Shown: piece by piece, positions 44,201 through 51,993 of the stretch
Numbering within the stretch: position 1 is the stretch's first letter
Layout: each line of letters starts with the position of its first letter
Assembly (NCBI GenBank): GCA_964592645.1
Contig: CAZQFV010000022.1
Coordinates: 6,309 to 70,308, forward strand
Direction of reading: 5' to 3'
From: CAZQFV01 sp964592645
Lineage (GTDB): Bacteria > Chloroflexota > Chloroflexia > DTKN01
Length of the DNA: 64,000 bases
The notes under the pieces: generated by a model
The model's database searches: none
What the model was told of the DNA's origin: nothing
What the model saw: only the letters and a program-made list of their open reading frames with translations
Program-made: the position numbers and the translations under genes

Positions 44201-46185
44201 CGCCCGGCCAGGGGTCCAACCACTCCGGCGATTTTCTGCCCGGGCAGGGAGAGCGTGCCGGCGGCGTCGTCCAGGCACTCGGGGGCCTGCTCTCCACCCC
44301 CCTCCGGCGGAGGCAGCGGCGAGGTAGGCGTGGGCGTCGGCGAAGGCCCTGGCGTGGGCGTGTAGGTCGGCGTCGGGGTGGGCGTGAAGGTCGGGGTGGG
44401 GGTGTTGGTGGGGGTGGGTGTCGGCGTCGGCGTGGGGCCGGGCACACAGCCCGGGAACTTGAAAGCGCCGATGCGCGTCCGCCAGCCCCGCGAGCTATTG
44501 CTCTGGTAGTACTCCTGCGTGTACCAGAAGGTGCAGTCGTCGGCCGGGTCCACGCTCATCATGCTGTAGTCGCCCCAGCGCCAGTCCTGGTTGTCGGTTT
44601 GTGAACCGCCGCCGGCCTGGAGGACCGCCTCCCCCTGGGGCATCGTGCCCAGGGCGTCGGTCACCAGCCGGCCGACGTAGCGGATGCCTGGGTAGACGCT
44701 GCTGCTGGAGACGCTGAAGCCGAGCGCCATATTGCCCTGGCGGTCCTGGGCGATGCTGCCCATCCAGCGGTGGGTGGAATCGGGCGAGTAGATGCCCTGC
44801 TGGTACAGGGTCCATTCCGTCCCGGTCTTGCGCACTTCGAACCAGTAGATACCGGCATGGTCGGAGCCGGTGTCCACGGTGCGGTTGCAGACCATCGATT
44901 CATAGGTGCCAAAGTTGCGGTACTGCAACTGGTACATCAGCCGATCGGAGATGGCGTCCAGGTAGTAGCCGCCCGGTTGGGGGATGCAGTTGCGGGCGTA
45001 ATCGCACATATTCGGGTCGATGTTGTTCGTATTGAGGGTCCAGTTGGGGAAATGGCCGGCGTCGCCAAAGGTAGAGTTGGTCGGCGTCGCCCAGTCCACG
45101 TGAAAGGCCCAGATGTGGACGGCGTCGTTCGATCCTACTCCCCAGGTGCTGTCGTCCCATGAGGCAAAGTAGTTGGGCGCGCCGGCCGGCGGCTGGGTGC
45201 TGCCGTCCCAGTCGCTGGGCAAGAGGCCGCCATAGTCCGGGTCGACCGCGTAGAGGTTGAAGTAGATCATCTGGGCCGAAAGCCCTTGGAGCATCCGCGA
45301 GCGCTCAAAGGCGGCTACGCCGGCGCCGCGCCACCGGAAGTTGTTGGCGGCAAACTGGTTGACCGATATGTAGTAACCGTCCGGCCAGACGCCGATCTTG
45401 GGATAGTCGTTCATGTAGTTGTTCGGCCAGGTGAACTGGTAGCGGTACCATGCGCCCAGCGGGTCCGGCGATTGGGAGATGGCAAAACATTGATAAAAAG
45501 GGCCCGCGGGATAGTTCGGCAGGGCGAACTGGCTCATCACCCAGCGGTCGGCCAGGTGGTCGTAAAGGGTGATGGGGTCGCCGTCGTTGGTGCTCTCACA
45601 CGGCCCGCCGAAGCCGCTCCACAGGGTGTTGCCGGCGGCCGGACCGTAGAGCGGGGTGCCGGTCTTGTTCCAGATCTGGAACCAGAGGTTGACCCACTGG
45701 ATGTAGTGGTTGAGGCCCACGTCCCCTTGGGTGTCGGGCGGGAAAACGGTGCTCAGGTTATTGATCCCATCCCAGCTCTGGCTGGGCGGCGGCATATGGA
45801 TCGACCCATGCCAATCCTGCAAGATGGCCGCCACTTCGTCTGGGTCCACGCTCCCGCCGGCGCGTCCGGGCATAACCTCGTTCTCCGGGGCCAGCAACTC
45901 CGGCATGGGCGGGATGGGAGGGATGTCGCGCAGGGGAGGCGAGAGGTCGCTCTTGTCGGCGACGATGACGATCGGTCCGACAGCGTCCGCGCCTTGCGGC
46001 GCAGGTTCCGCCGTAGGACCGCTCCCGGCCAGCCCGCCCCCGGCCACGCCGCCGGGGTGCATCGCGCCGGGAAAAGTGCCCGCCGTGTCCTGTTCTCCCC
46101 TGACCAGCCAAAAGAGAGCCGCCAGGACGATCGCGATTGCTATGATGCCGCAAAATGTGCGCCAGAACCTTGGTCTCTTTCCCAT
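41290..46185 (-). CDS. Giant exported BNR/fibronectin-like surface protein
   Basis: 1631 residues. One N-terminal signal-anchor (about 9-27), then a ~450-residue domain (KIGVWPDGYYISVNQF ... DDCTFWYTQEYY) like conserved exported sialidase-fold proteins, a TPTPTPT linker near 580-620, a second beta-propeller-like half with BNR-type phrases (DDNGASWSS, SRNNGQTWDLW), fibronectin-like strands, a jelly-roll module (YFNTHFRGSSESGYDWLYLES) and a C-terminal fold with LTSFAARPAAEGILVTWETASEHNNQGFHLYRS (cut here as two phrases), ending FYLPMVGRIYPAVPLP. The ATG at 46185 follows GAGGAGG at good spacing. Adhesin, glycan-binding or S-layer-associated roles are possible; none can be proved here. Confidence 0.8.
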   Translation of the reverse strand: MGKRPRFWRTFCGIIAIAIVLAALFWLVRGEQDTAGTFPGAMHPGGVAGGGLAGSGPTAEPAPQGADAVGPIVIVADKSDLSPPLRDIPPIPPMPELLAPENEVMPGRAGGSVDPDEVAAILQDWHGSIHMPPPSQSWDGINNLSTVFPPDTQGDVGLNHYIQWVNLWFQIWNKTGTPLYGPAAGNTLWSGFGGPCESTNDGDPITLYDHLADRWVMSQFALPNYPAGPFYQCFAISQSPDPLGAWYRYQFTWPNNYMNDYPKIGVWPDGYYISVNQFAANNFRWRGAGVAAFERSRMLQGLSAQMIYFNLYAVDPDYGGLLPSDWDGSTQPPAGAPNYFASWDDSTWGVGSNDAVHIWAFHVDWATPTNSTFGDAGHFPNWTLNTNNIDPNMCDYARNCIPQPGGYYLDAISDRLMYQLQYRNFGTYESMVCNRTVDTGSDHAGIYWFEVRKTGTEWTLYQQGIYSPDSTHRWMGSIAQDRQGNMALGFSVSSSSVYPGIRYVGRLVTDALGTMPQGEAVLQAGGGSQTDNQDWRWGDYSMMSVDPADDCTFWYTQEYYQSNSSRGWRTRIGAFKFPGCVPGPTPTPTPTPTNTPTPTFTPTPTPTYTPTPGPSPTPTPTSPLPPPEGGGEQAPECLDDAAGTLSLPGQKIAGVVGPLAGRVAAAGNTVRMGRAVLKEAPASGLMATEIKVGQSPNSTPDSTAVSLPAPAPEAVAPIPNIKVEGMANSSGWVTSVADNQGNLYAAFEYPYASGCGGTCYATVAGKSRNNGQTWDLWYVVASTTESARRPTIAVDGNGQLYIAMELYFNGGSGLRWYPAVVTSDCVRDVSTWSITYWNTTYALIPGGTDADAGGDGNDFYAQFQVPYENDGRPDLLTVWSLDGGANWAGGILYATGYTIERPTTQVGTANVSCSFYYNNATRYLYYGAIGANCATDTGVYQAGASYADGDGSGSYHYVAYQRWPAANDNIYVRYSTNDGSAFSGEVGVDTANGNQTYPAVSANGARVRVAYINGGNQTLLRTSDDNGASWSSAYTLNTSGNTTVNGFHYVGLAFHPIGGAADGKHPIALWVDNRDSGAGQGNNIYLGTINDRPVIGTLSWPSNGATITAFAPALRWNAATDPDGDTVRYWWFVDTTNPPAVTVGGPAALTTALPFYTDPGVTYYWKVRADDGYQTSATDSAVWSFTTSHDTFSGSPGTYTQDFASDPPYWTRKGFACLDCFEADPIRWAVSPSGKWVRSNTYAWSGDESAHALYDADNADYQMASPASGLDLRGSAWAYFNTHFRGSSESGYDWLYLESIADGAGACWTTEDARSGDYNSGWWVYYEGNIDLSAFAGTTTSRLRFRFDTDASNYGGTYGVGWYEDEVEVARESAWSWRNTGPYYYRLQTQGAFVGYTKNSVDQFYSPYILLPDNSGMSIRMNISERFDIASGDYATVWIRDAAADTWQKLTSYNGTQSLWTDRTILIPDTYKGRVVVLAFVLRSDGSGTLGGPEEAGGYWDVDNFTLEEYAPTAVKLTSFAARPAAEGILVTWETASEHNNQGFHLYRSVSLDEVGVRLNGKLIPSEDPGGEQGYRYTFLDTSARAGAIYYYTLEDVDYSGRRTPHGPLVTGLWRFYLPMVGRIYPAVPLP

Positions 46186-46228
46186 CGGGAGTCCTCCTCT
46201 ATCTACCTGACACTTTAACGACAAAGGG

Positions 46229-46257
46229 TTGACCGACACCGGCAACCCTGGTAGAGT
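46229..46257 (+). promoter_or_regulatory. Candidate promoter of the IS4-type transposase remnant
   Basis: -35 TTGACC (46229-46234), 17-bp spacer, -10 TAGAGT (46252-46257), 40 bases before the remnant ATG. A short inverted repeat AGGGTTG/CAACCCT (46225-46249) may be part of the old element end. Confidence 0.45.
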
Positions 46258-46297
46258 TACTATGGGCGAACGCAATAGCTATCCCAGGAAATGACAG

Positions 46298-47011
46298 ATG
46301 TCGGCCAACCGGCTGTATCCCACCTGTTTTGAGCAAATTGCGCAACTGCGCCCCAACGAGTGGGGCACGCGCCTGCGCAATTTGGCGTGGCTGATGGTCG
46401 GAATCTTGAAGGGGCGCTCGGTCCATCTGGGTCAGGTGGCCAAGGAGATCCCCGGTCCCGCCAAAGACCCGAGCCTGGCGCGCCGGTTGGGGCGATTTCC
46501 GACGAATTCCGCCGGCTGGCATCCGGGGACCAGCCGGCGGTTGGGCCTGGCCCAATTGACGGTGAAGCACGTTTACCCGGTCAACTTGCTGGCGCATCGG
46601 CAAGAGGGCGAGGACAATTCCTGGCTGCTAGCGACTACTCTGCCCATGAAACCCGCAGACTTACAGGACTATCGCCGCCGTATGTAGATCGAGGAGATGC
46701 CTGGCGATTTCAAAGGCCACGGCTTTGATTTGGAACAATCGCATCTACTTCATTTCGAGCGCCTATCTCGCCTGACGCCGGCGGTGGCGCTGCTCTATGC
46801 CTGGCTGGTTGCCGCCGGGGCTCGGGCAATCAAGAACGGTCAGCGGCACCTGGTTGATCGCAAAGACCGGCGAGATTTGAGCATCTTCCAGATCGGGTTG
46901 CGCTTGGTCAGAAGACAACTGAAAACGGCCCACCGATCTTTGAACCGGTGTCCGGTTTACACGGTTGCAAAAGTGCCAGGTAGCCAGGTCCATCGAGGCG
47001 CAATTTCATGA
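46298..47011 (+). pseudogene. IS4-type transposase remnant with internal deletion and nonsense codon
   Basis: N-terminal part MSANRLYPTCFEQIAQL...LRNLAWLMVGILKGRSVHLGQVA is joined after DPSLARRLGRFPTN to a C-terminal part, so most of the DDE core is missing. In the same frame a TAG at 46685-46687 interrupts the conserved phrase RM-stop-IEEMPGDFKGHGFDLEQSHL; intact relatives have RMWIEEMFGD, so a TGG to TAG change is likely. The frame then continues to 47011. Non-functional. Confidence 0.85.
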
Positions 47012-47072
47012 TACGTCAGGACGGCAAGAAGTCAATAGGAAAATAGTACCATTTTTCTCAGTGGTTTTCTCG

Positions 47073-47950
47073 CTAAATAACAAGGGCTTGGGCCGTATGG
47101 GCAACACTGAACCCACCGAGAATCGCCACTTGCTCCTGGGGGTGAATCGACAGGTTATCTTCGATGATCAGCCAGCGCTCCCCCGGAAAGACCCGCAGTA
47201 TCTGCTCCAGCAACTGGATATGACTGGCGCCATCCCGGCTCGGGCTCAACAGCATGGTTGCCTGCCCGGTGGCCGGTTCAAAAGCCCCGTGGACCCACAA
47301 CTTGCCCCGCCAGCCATAATCCGGTTCGAAGGTGGCGCGATTTCGGCCGGGCTGCCATTCTTCGCCTGGATACGTCTTGACCGCCAGCGGGCCCAGTTCA
47401 TCCAGGCAGATCACCCGCACGCCGGGCTGGGGGGCGGTGTAGGCCCGGACGATGGCCCCCTTTTTTCCACGAACTTGGGGTCATGTCGCTCCGCGTCGTG
47501 GAACCAGCTTTGCTGGCGTTTCCATTCGAAGCCTTCCTCGTCCATCCAGGTCCAGATGGTCGAATCGGACAGGTGGACCCCCTGGCGCTCCTCGAAGGCG
47601 GTTTGCAGCCGTTCCAGGGTCCACAACTCGAAGGGGTATCCCAGCGAGCGGGGTTTCTGGAGCGCCAGGCTGATCAGCGCGCTACGGACTTCCGGCGCAT
47701 GGGTCGGTTTCCGTCCTGGCCGCCGGCGGTCCTGCAGCCCAGGCAGTCCTTCTTCATTGACCCGCTGGACCCAAAAGGGCCCCGACACTTCGCTGCTGAA
47801 GCCTGCCTGCAAGCTCGCCTGGCTCGCGGTCAGCTCGGGATCGTCCAGCATGGCGGCGATGATGCGGGCCCGCTGTTGACAAACACCGACCCTTGGCCTA
47901 TAATCCCTGTCATTCGACCGCCGGCCGGGATTTGGCCTTGTGGATGGCAA
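47073..47950 (-). pseudogene. IS630-type transposase, frameshifted and 3'-truncated
   Basis: Minus-strand upstream frame (47411-47950) gives the HTH half (ASLQAGFSSEVSGPFWVQRV ... WTWMDEEGFEWKRQQSWFH). The downstream frame (47073-47420) gives the catalytic half with the first Asp in RVICLDELGPLAVKTYPGEEW and the second in WLIIEDNLSIH; the last conserved Glu is missing because the frame ends 23 residues later. The two frames are offset by -1 and meet at an A6G5 run (47456-47466). The shift could be programmed, as in some IS630 members, but the truncation makes the element defective. Confidence 0.85.
47876..47904 (+). promoter_or_regulatory. Promoter of the chemoreceptor operon inside the IS630 edge
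   Basis: -35 TTGACA (47876-47881), 17-bp spacer, -10 TATAAT (47899-47904): full consensus, 84 bases before the chemoreceptor ATG. It lies on the opposite strand of the 5' end of the transposase remnant. Confidence 0.85.
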
Positions 47951-47987
47951 GTTTTACCGTACGTAGCCCAAGCATACGGAGGCATAC

Positions 47988-50639
47988 ATGACAGGTTCAA
48001 GCACCCTCCCCGTGCCGGAAAACCGCCCTGAGCAAGGCATCGACCGGCGCCGCCACCTCTTTAACCGCTTGATGCCCTTGTTGGCCGTCGCCGCCGTGTT
48101 CACGGCCGGCTTCTACACCTTGGCCTACTTTCTCTCCGGAGCCTGGCAGATCCTGGCCTACGGCGGGTGTGTGCTTCTGGCTACCGTCTCCCTGCTCGTA
48201 GCCCGATACTTTCTCCGGCGCAACCGTTTCGACGACGCCGGCCTCACCATCATGGCCGGCATAGCCTTTGCCTACGGCACAGGCGTGGTCTTCCTGAGCG
48301 GGGCGACCATCTACCTGGCCGCCGGGGGTGCTGTGCTGGCGATCTTCCTCGGCAGCATCCTGGTGCCGAAGCGGTGGTGGTACTGGCTCATCACCGGCGC
48401 AGTTTATCTGGCGTTGGTGCTGCTGCTGGAGCGGTTTCCCCTGCTGACCCGTTTCGACGTCAACCGTTCCACTATGGTGCAAATCTTTATCCCCGCCATC
48501 ACCGTCGTCCTGGGGCTTTTGTTTTCCTGGCAGATTATCCACGCCTTTCGCGTCGGCAGTATCCGCGTACGGCTGCTGATCGCCGCCGTGTTGATCGCCC
48601 TGGTCCCTTCGGCCGCCACCATCGTTAGCTCGGTCCTCATCGGTCTGCGGGGCGACAGGCAACAAGTCATGAACCAACTGGACTCGGTAGCTACCCTCAA
48701 GCAGGCCGAAATCGAGAGTTGGAGCAGCTACCTGCAAGGCATGTTGCGTATGCCGTTGCATGAGCGCGACGTAGGACAGATCTTTGGCGCCCCGGCAGGT
48801 CCCCAGCAGGCCCGCGACGATCTGCGGGCCTACTTGCGGGAGGTCGTGCGGGAAGGCAAACTCTACGACGAGCTTTTTGTCACCGACATTCGGGGCGAGA
48901 TCGTCGTATCCACCGACGAAACCCAGGAAGGCAAAAGCCGGGAACGGGAGGCCTTCTTCCAACGCGGCCTGCAGGGCTCCTATATCCAACCTCCCGTCTA
49001 CTCCCAGTCCTTGGGCACGATGGTCGTCTATGTATCGCGGCCCATTGTGGATGCGGCCAACCAGGTACTCGGAGTCCTGGTCGGTCGGGCCAGCATGGCC
49101 ACGCTGGACGAGATCATGGGCGAAAAAACCGGCCTGGGCGAAACCACCGAGACCTACCTGGTGGGGGCCAACCATGCCCTGTTGACCGATTCGCGCCAGG
49201 CCGGCGACAGTGCCTACATCCGTACCTTTGGGGCGAATGAGGCGGTCGACTCCCGGCGAAACGGCCACGGCGAGTACGAAGGCATCGGCGGCGTGCCTGT
49301 GGTGGGGACCTATCGCTGGATCGAGCAACTGCAGGTGGCCTTGCTGGCCGAACAGACCCAGGCCGAGGCCTACGGTCTCGCCTACGCCACCCTGACCACC
49401 AATATCATCATCGCCCTGGTCGCCGCGGCCGCCGCCGTGGGGGTGGCCATGCTGTTCATCCGTGACATCTCCAACCCGCTGGCCGATCTCGCCCAGACGG
49501 CGGCGCGGATTGCCGCCGGCGACCTGGAACAGACGGCCCGTGTGGGGCGGGCCGATGAGATCGGGACGCTGGCCGAGTCGTTCAACCGCATGACCGGCCG
49601 GCTGCGCGAGACGATCGCCAATCTGGAGCAGCGCAATCGTCGACTCCAGGAGGCCGTGGAGCGCTATGTCGGCCTGATGGTCGAGATTGCCCGCGGCAAC
49701 CTTTCGGCCCGTGTCGCTTTGGACTCCGGGGAAAGCGACGACCCCCTCATCGTCCTGGGCCGTAACCTGAACGAGATGGCGGCTAGCCTCCAGCAGATGA
49801 CCGTCCAGATCCTCGAAGCCGCCAACAACCTCACCTCGGCTTCGGCCGAGATCGTTGCCAGCACCACCCAACAGGCCGCCGGAGCCAGCGAGCAATCGGC
49901 GGCGATCAGCCAGGCCTCGGCGACGATCGAGGAGGTGCGCGCGATTGCCGATCAGACCGCCCACCGCGCCGCCGGCGTGGCCGAGTTGAGCCAGCGCACG
50001 GCGGAGATTTCCCAGGCCGGCCAGCAGGCCGTCGCCGGCACGGCCGTGGGGATGCAAGAGGTCAAGCAAAAGGTCGAAACGATTGCCCAGAACATTTTGG
50101 CCCTTTCGGAACAGGCCCAGGCCATCGGCCAGATCATCGCCACGGTAGAGGAGATTGCTGCGCAATCGAACATGCTGGCCCTGAACGCCGCCGTGGAAGC
50201 GGCCCGGGCCGGCGAAGCGGGGAAAGGTTTTGCCGTCGTGGCCGGCGAGGTGCGCAACCTGGCCGAGCGCAGCCGGGCTGCTACCGTCCAGGTCAAGAAT
50301 ATCCTCGCCGAAGTCCAACGCGGGGTCAATACGGCGGTCATGGCCACGGAGGAGGGCATGAAAGGGGCCGATGCCGGGGTTCGGCTGACCGACCAGGCCG
50401 GGGTGGCCATCCGCCAACTGGCCGACAGTGTGATCGAGTCGGCCCAGGCCGCCGAGCAGATTTCCCAAGCCGCCGGGCAGCAACTGACCGGGATGGAGCA
50501 GATCACCCTGGCTATGCAGAACATTCACCAGGTTACTGTGCAAAGCGTTGCCGGGGCGCGGCAATCGGAGCGCGCCGCCGAGGAACTGAACCGCTTGGCG
50601 CAGCAGTTACGCCGGATCGTAGAGCAGTATCGGGTGTAA
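47988..50639 (+). CDS. Methyl-accepting chemotaxis protein with multi-helix N-terminal membrane region
   Basis: Transmembrane chemoreceptor, 883 residues. Six or so helices in residues 28-185 (a MASE-like membrane module), another helix near 205-222, an external sensor (about 225-455, CACHE-like: YDELFVTDIRGEIVVSTDE, LGVLVGRASMATLDEI), a helix near 470-490, a HAMP domain (NPLADLAQTAARIAAGDLEQTAR), a second HAMP-like unit near 560-610, then the signalling hairpin with the tip EEIAAQSNMLALNAAVEAARAGE (positions about 720-742). No C-terminal methyl-esterase tether. GGAGG precedes the ATG. The binding-protein gene follows by 28 bases. Confidence 0.93.
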   Translation: MTGSSTLPVPENRPEQGIDRRRHLFNRLMPLLAVAAVFTAGFYTLAYFLSGAWQILAYGGCVLLATVSLLVARYFLRRNRFDDAGLTIMAGIAFAYGTGVVFLSGATIYLAAGGAVLAIFLGSILVPKRWWYWLITGAVYLALVLLLERFPLLTRFDVNRSTMVQIFIPAITVVLGLLFSWQIIHAFRVGSIRVRLLIAAVLIALVPSAATIVSSVLIGLRGDRQQVMNQLDSVATLKQAEIESWSSYLQGMLRMPLHERDVGQIFGAPAGPQQARDDLRAYLREVVREGKLYDELFVTDIRGEIVVSTDETQEGKSREREAFFQRGLQGSYIQPPVYSQSLGTMVVYVSRPIVDAANQVLGVLVGRASMATLDEIMGEKTGLGETTETYLVGANHALLTDSRQAGDSAYIRTFGANEAVDSRRNGHGEYEGIGGVPVVGTYRWIEQLQVALLAEQTQAEAYGLAYATLTTNIIIALVAAAAAVGVAMLFIRDISNPLADLAQTAARIAAGDLEQTARVGRADEIGTLAESFNRMTGRLRETIANLEQRNRRLQEAVERYVGLMVEIARGNLSARVALDSGESDDPLIVLGRNLNEMAASLQQMTVQILEAANNLTSASAEIVASTTQQAAGASEQSAAISQASATIEEVRAIADQTAHRAAGVAELSQRTAEISQAGQQAVAGTAVGMQEVKQKVETIAQNILALSEQAQAIGQIIATVEEIAAQSNMLALNAAVEAARAGEAGKGFAVVAGEVRNLAERSRAATVQVKNILAEVQRGVNTAVMATEEGMKGADAGVRLTDQAGVAIRQLADSVIESAQAAEQISQAAGQQLTGMEQITLAMQNIHQVTVQSVAGARQSERAAEELNRLAQQLRRIVEQYRV

Positions 50640-50667
50640 GGACCAGCCATCACAACGGAGGTGGATC

Positions 50668-51672
50668 ATGCTCAAGAGGGCGCAGTGGCTGCTTGGTGCT
50701 ATGCTGATCCTGGTCTTGCTGGGCACCTCTCTGGCCGGGTGTGGGGAGACCAAGGAACCGGATAAGATAACCGTCCAACTCAGCTGGTACCACACCGTCG
50801 AGTTCGCCGGCTTTTACGCCGCCGTGCAGCAGGGGTATTACCAGGCGGAAAACATCAGCGTCACCCTGCGGGCGGGGGCCTTTGACATCTTGCCATGGGA
50901 AGAGGTCGTCGCCGGCCGGGCCGATTTCGGCATCGCCGGCGGCGACTCGCTGGCCATTGCCCGTTCGGAGGGCAAGCCGCTGCAGGCCGTTGCGGTCATC
51001 TTTCGCCGCAACCCGGTGGTCTTTATTGCCTTGACTGAATCGGGAATCCGCACGCCGAAAGATATGGTGGGAAAGCGCATCGGCGTCATCTCGCAGAATC
51101 TGGACAACACCAACGATATCCAACTAATGGCGATGCTCCAAAAGATGGGCGTCCAGAGAGAAGACGTTACCCTGGTGCCCATCGAGGACTATAGCCTCGC
51201 CTCGCTGACCTCGGGGCAGATGGACGTCTACAGCGGCTTTTCGACCAACGAGGCCGTCGACGCCCAAATCAGGAACCTTCCCGTCAACCTGATCTTTCCG
51301 GAAGACTATGGCGTAGTTATCTACGGCAATGTGCTCTTTGCCACCGAACGGCTGCTCCAAGAAAATCCCGACCTGGCCGTCCGCTTCCTGCGGGCCACCT
51401 TCAAGGGCTACCGCTATGCCATCGAACACCCCGACGAAGTAGCGGCCCTGGCCGTGAAATACGACCCCACGCTGGACCTTTCCTTCCAGCAGCGTTCGAT
51501 GCGGGCCGAGATCCCGCTCATCGACACCGGCGACGCGCCCCTTGGCACGATGGACCCGGCGGTTTGGCAAAGCACACAGGAAATCCTGCTCCAGCAGGGT
51601 TTCTTGTCCGCCCCCGTCGACCAGGCGGCGCTCTTTAGCAACGAGTTCATCAACAAAGCCGGCAATAAATAG
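50668..51672 (+). CDS. NMT1/THI5-type substrate-binding lipoprotein
   Basis: Extracytoplasmic solute-binding protein, 334 residues. The lipobox L-A-G-C is near 22-25 after a hydrophobic signal. The mature part opens with ITVQLSWYHTVEFAGFYAA and has AGRADFGIAGGDSLAIARSEG and GKRIGVISQN, characteristic of NMT1/ThiY-like proteins that bind pyrimidines, sulfonates or similar small molecules. No permease or ATPase gene follows; a hairpin ends the transcript. Position directly after a chemoreceptor suggests it presents ligand to that receptor. The ligand cannot be named from sequence. Confidence 0.9.
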   Translation: MLKRAQWLLGAMLILVLLGTSLAGCGETKEPDKITVQLSWYHTVEFAGFYAAVQQGYYQAENISVTLRAGAFDILPWEEVVAGRADFGIAGGDSLAIARSEGKPLQAVAVIFRRNPVVFIALTESGIRTPKDMVGKRIGVISQNLDNTNDIQLMAMLQKMGVQREDVTLVPIEDYSLASLTSGQMDVYSGFSTNEAVDAQIRNLPVNLIFPEDYGVVIYGNVLFATERLLQENPDLAVRFLRATFKGYRYAIEHPDEVAALAVKYDPTLDLSFQQRSMRAEIPLIDTGDAPLGTMDPAVWQSTQEILLQQGFLSAPVDQAALFSNEFINKAGNK

Positions 51673-51698
51673 CGCCGCTCGGGTCCGGGGCGAGCAAG

Positions 51699-51742
51699 CC
51701 CAAGGGGAGGTGGGGGCAGGAACGCCCCCACCTCCCCTTGGG
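51699..51742 (+). terminator. 19-bp perfect hairpin ending the chemoreceptor operon
   Basis: Arms 51699-51717 and 51724-51742 with a 6-base loop, 26 bases after the binding-protein stop. No T-run follows. The remaining gap to gyrB (51743-51993) holds a short minus-strand ORF and a 20-bp tandem repeat. Confidence 0.65.
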
Positions 51743-51770
51743 TGCCGGCCCCGAGGTCGGCTCCCCAAAG

Positions 51771-51899
51771 CTACTCCACCGCCACGGCGATAATCCCGCG
51801 CTTACCGCCGTCGTTTTTCGGGCTGTACTCGCGAAGGTCTTTCACAAGGTGTCGTACCTCGCATAATGCGGCGCTCTCGCGTTCCAGGTTTAGGCGCAC
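51771..51899 (-). CDS. Small ORF or C-terminal gene fragment, 42 codons
   Basis: Minus-strand frame from a GTG at 51899 to TAG at 51771-51773. It reads like the end of a real protein (CEVRHLVKDLREYSPKNDGG, then KRGIIAVAVE), with balanced charged residues and normal codon use. An in-frame TGA lies a few codons upstream of the GTG, so if it is a remnant the rest is gone. No family recognised. Confidence 0.35.
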   Translation of the reverse strand: MRLNLERESAALCEVRHLVKDLREYSPKNDGGKRGIIAVAVE

Positions 51900-51929
51900 C
51901 CCTACCCCTTCTCAACAACTGTGGGACGC

Positions 51930-51969
51930 ATTCTCAATTTATTCGGTATATTCTCAATAACTTCGGTAT
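51930..51969. repeat. AT-rich 20-bp tandem repeat
   Basis: Two units, 51930-51949 and 51950-51969, share ATTCTCAAT and TTCGGTAT and differ only in the three bases between. A weaker third copy of the first half (TTCTCAACAAC) precedes them at about 51909. The stretch is clearly poorer in GC than its surroundings and lies just past the gyrB stop. Confidence 0.7.
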
Positions 51970-51993
51970 ACGACATGAGAACCTACATACAAG

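Noticed and set aside
44300..44450. Repetitive GTGGGCGTCGG-like run as a possible CRISPR or DNA repeat element
   Set aside because: It is the coding sequence of a Thr-Pro linker in the giant surface protein; no spacers or regular repeat/spacer pattern.
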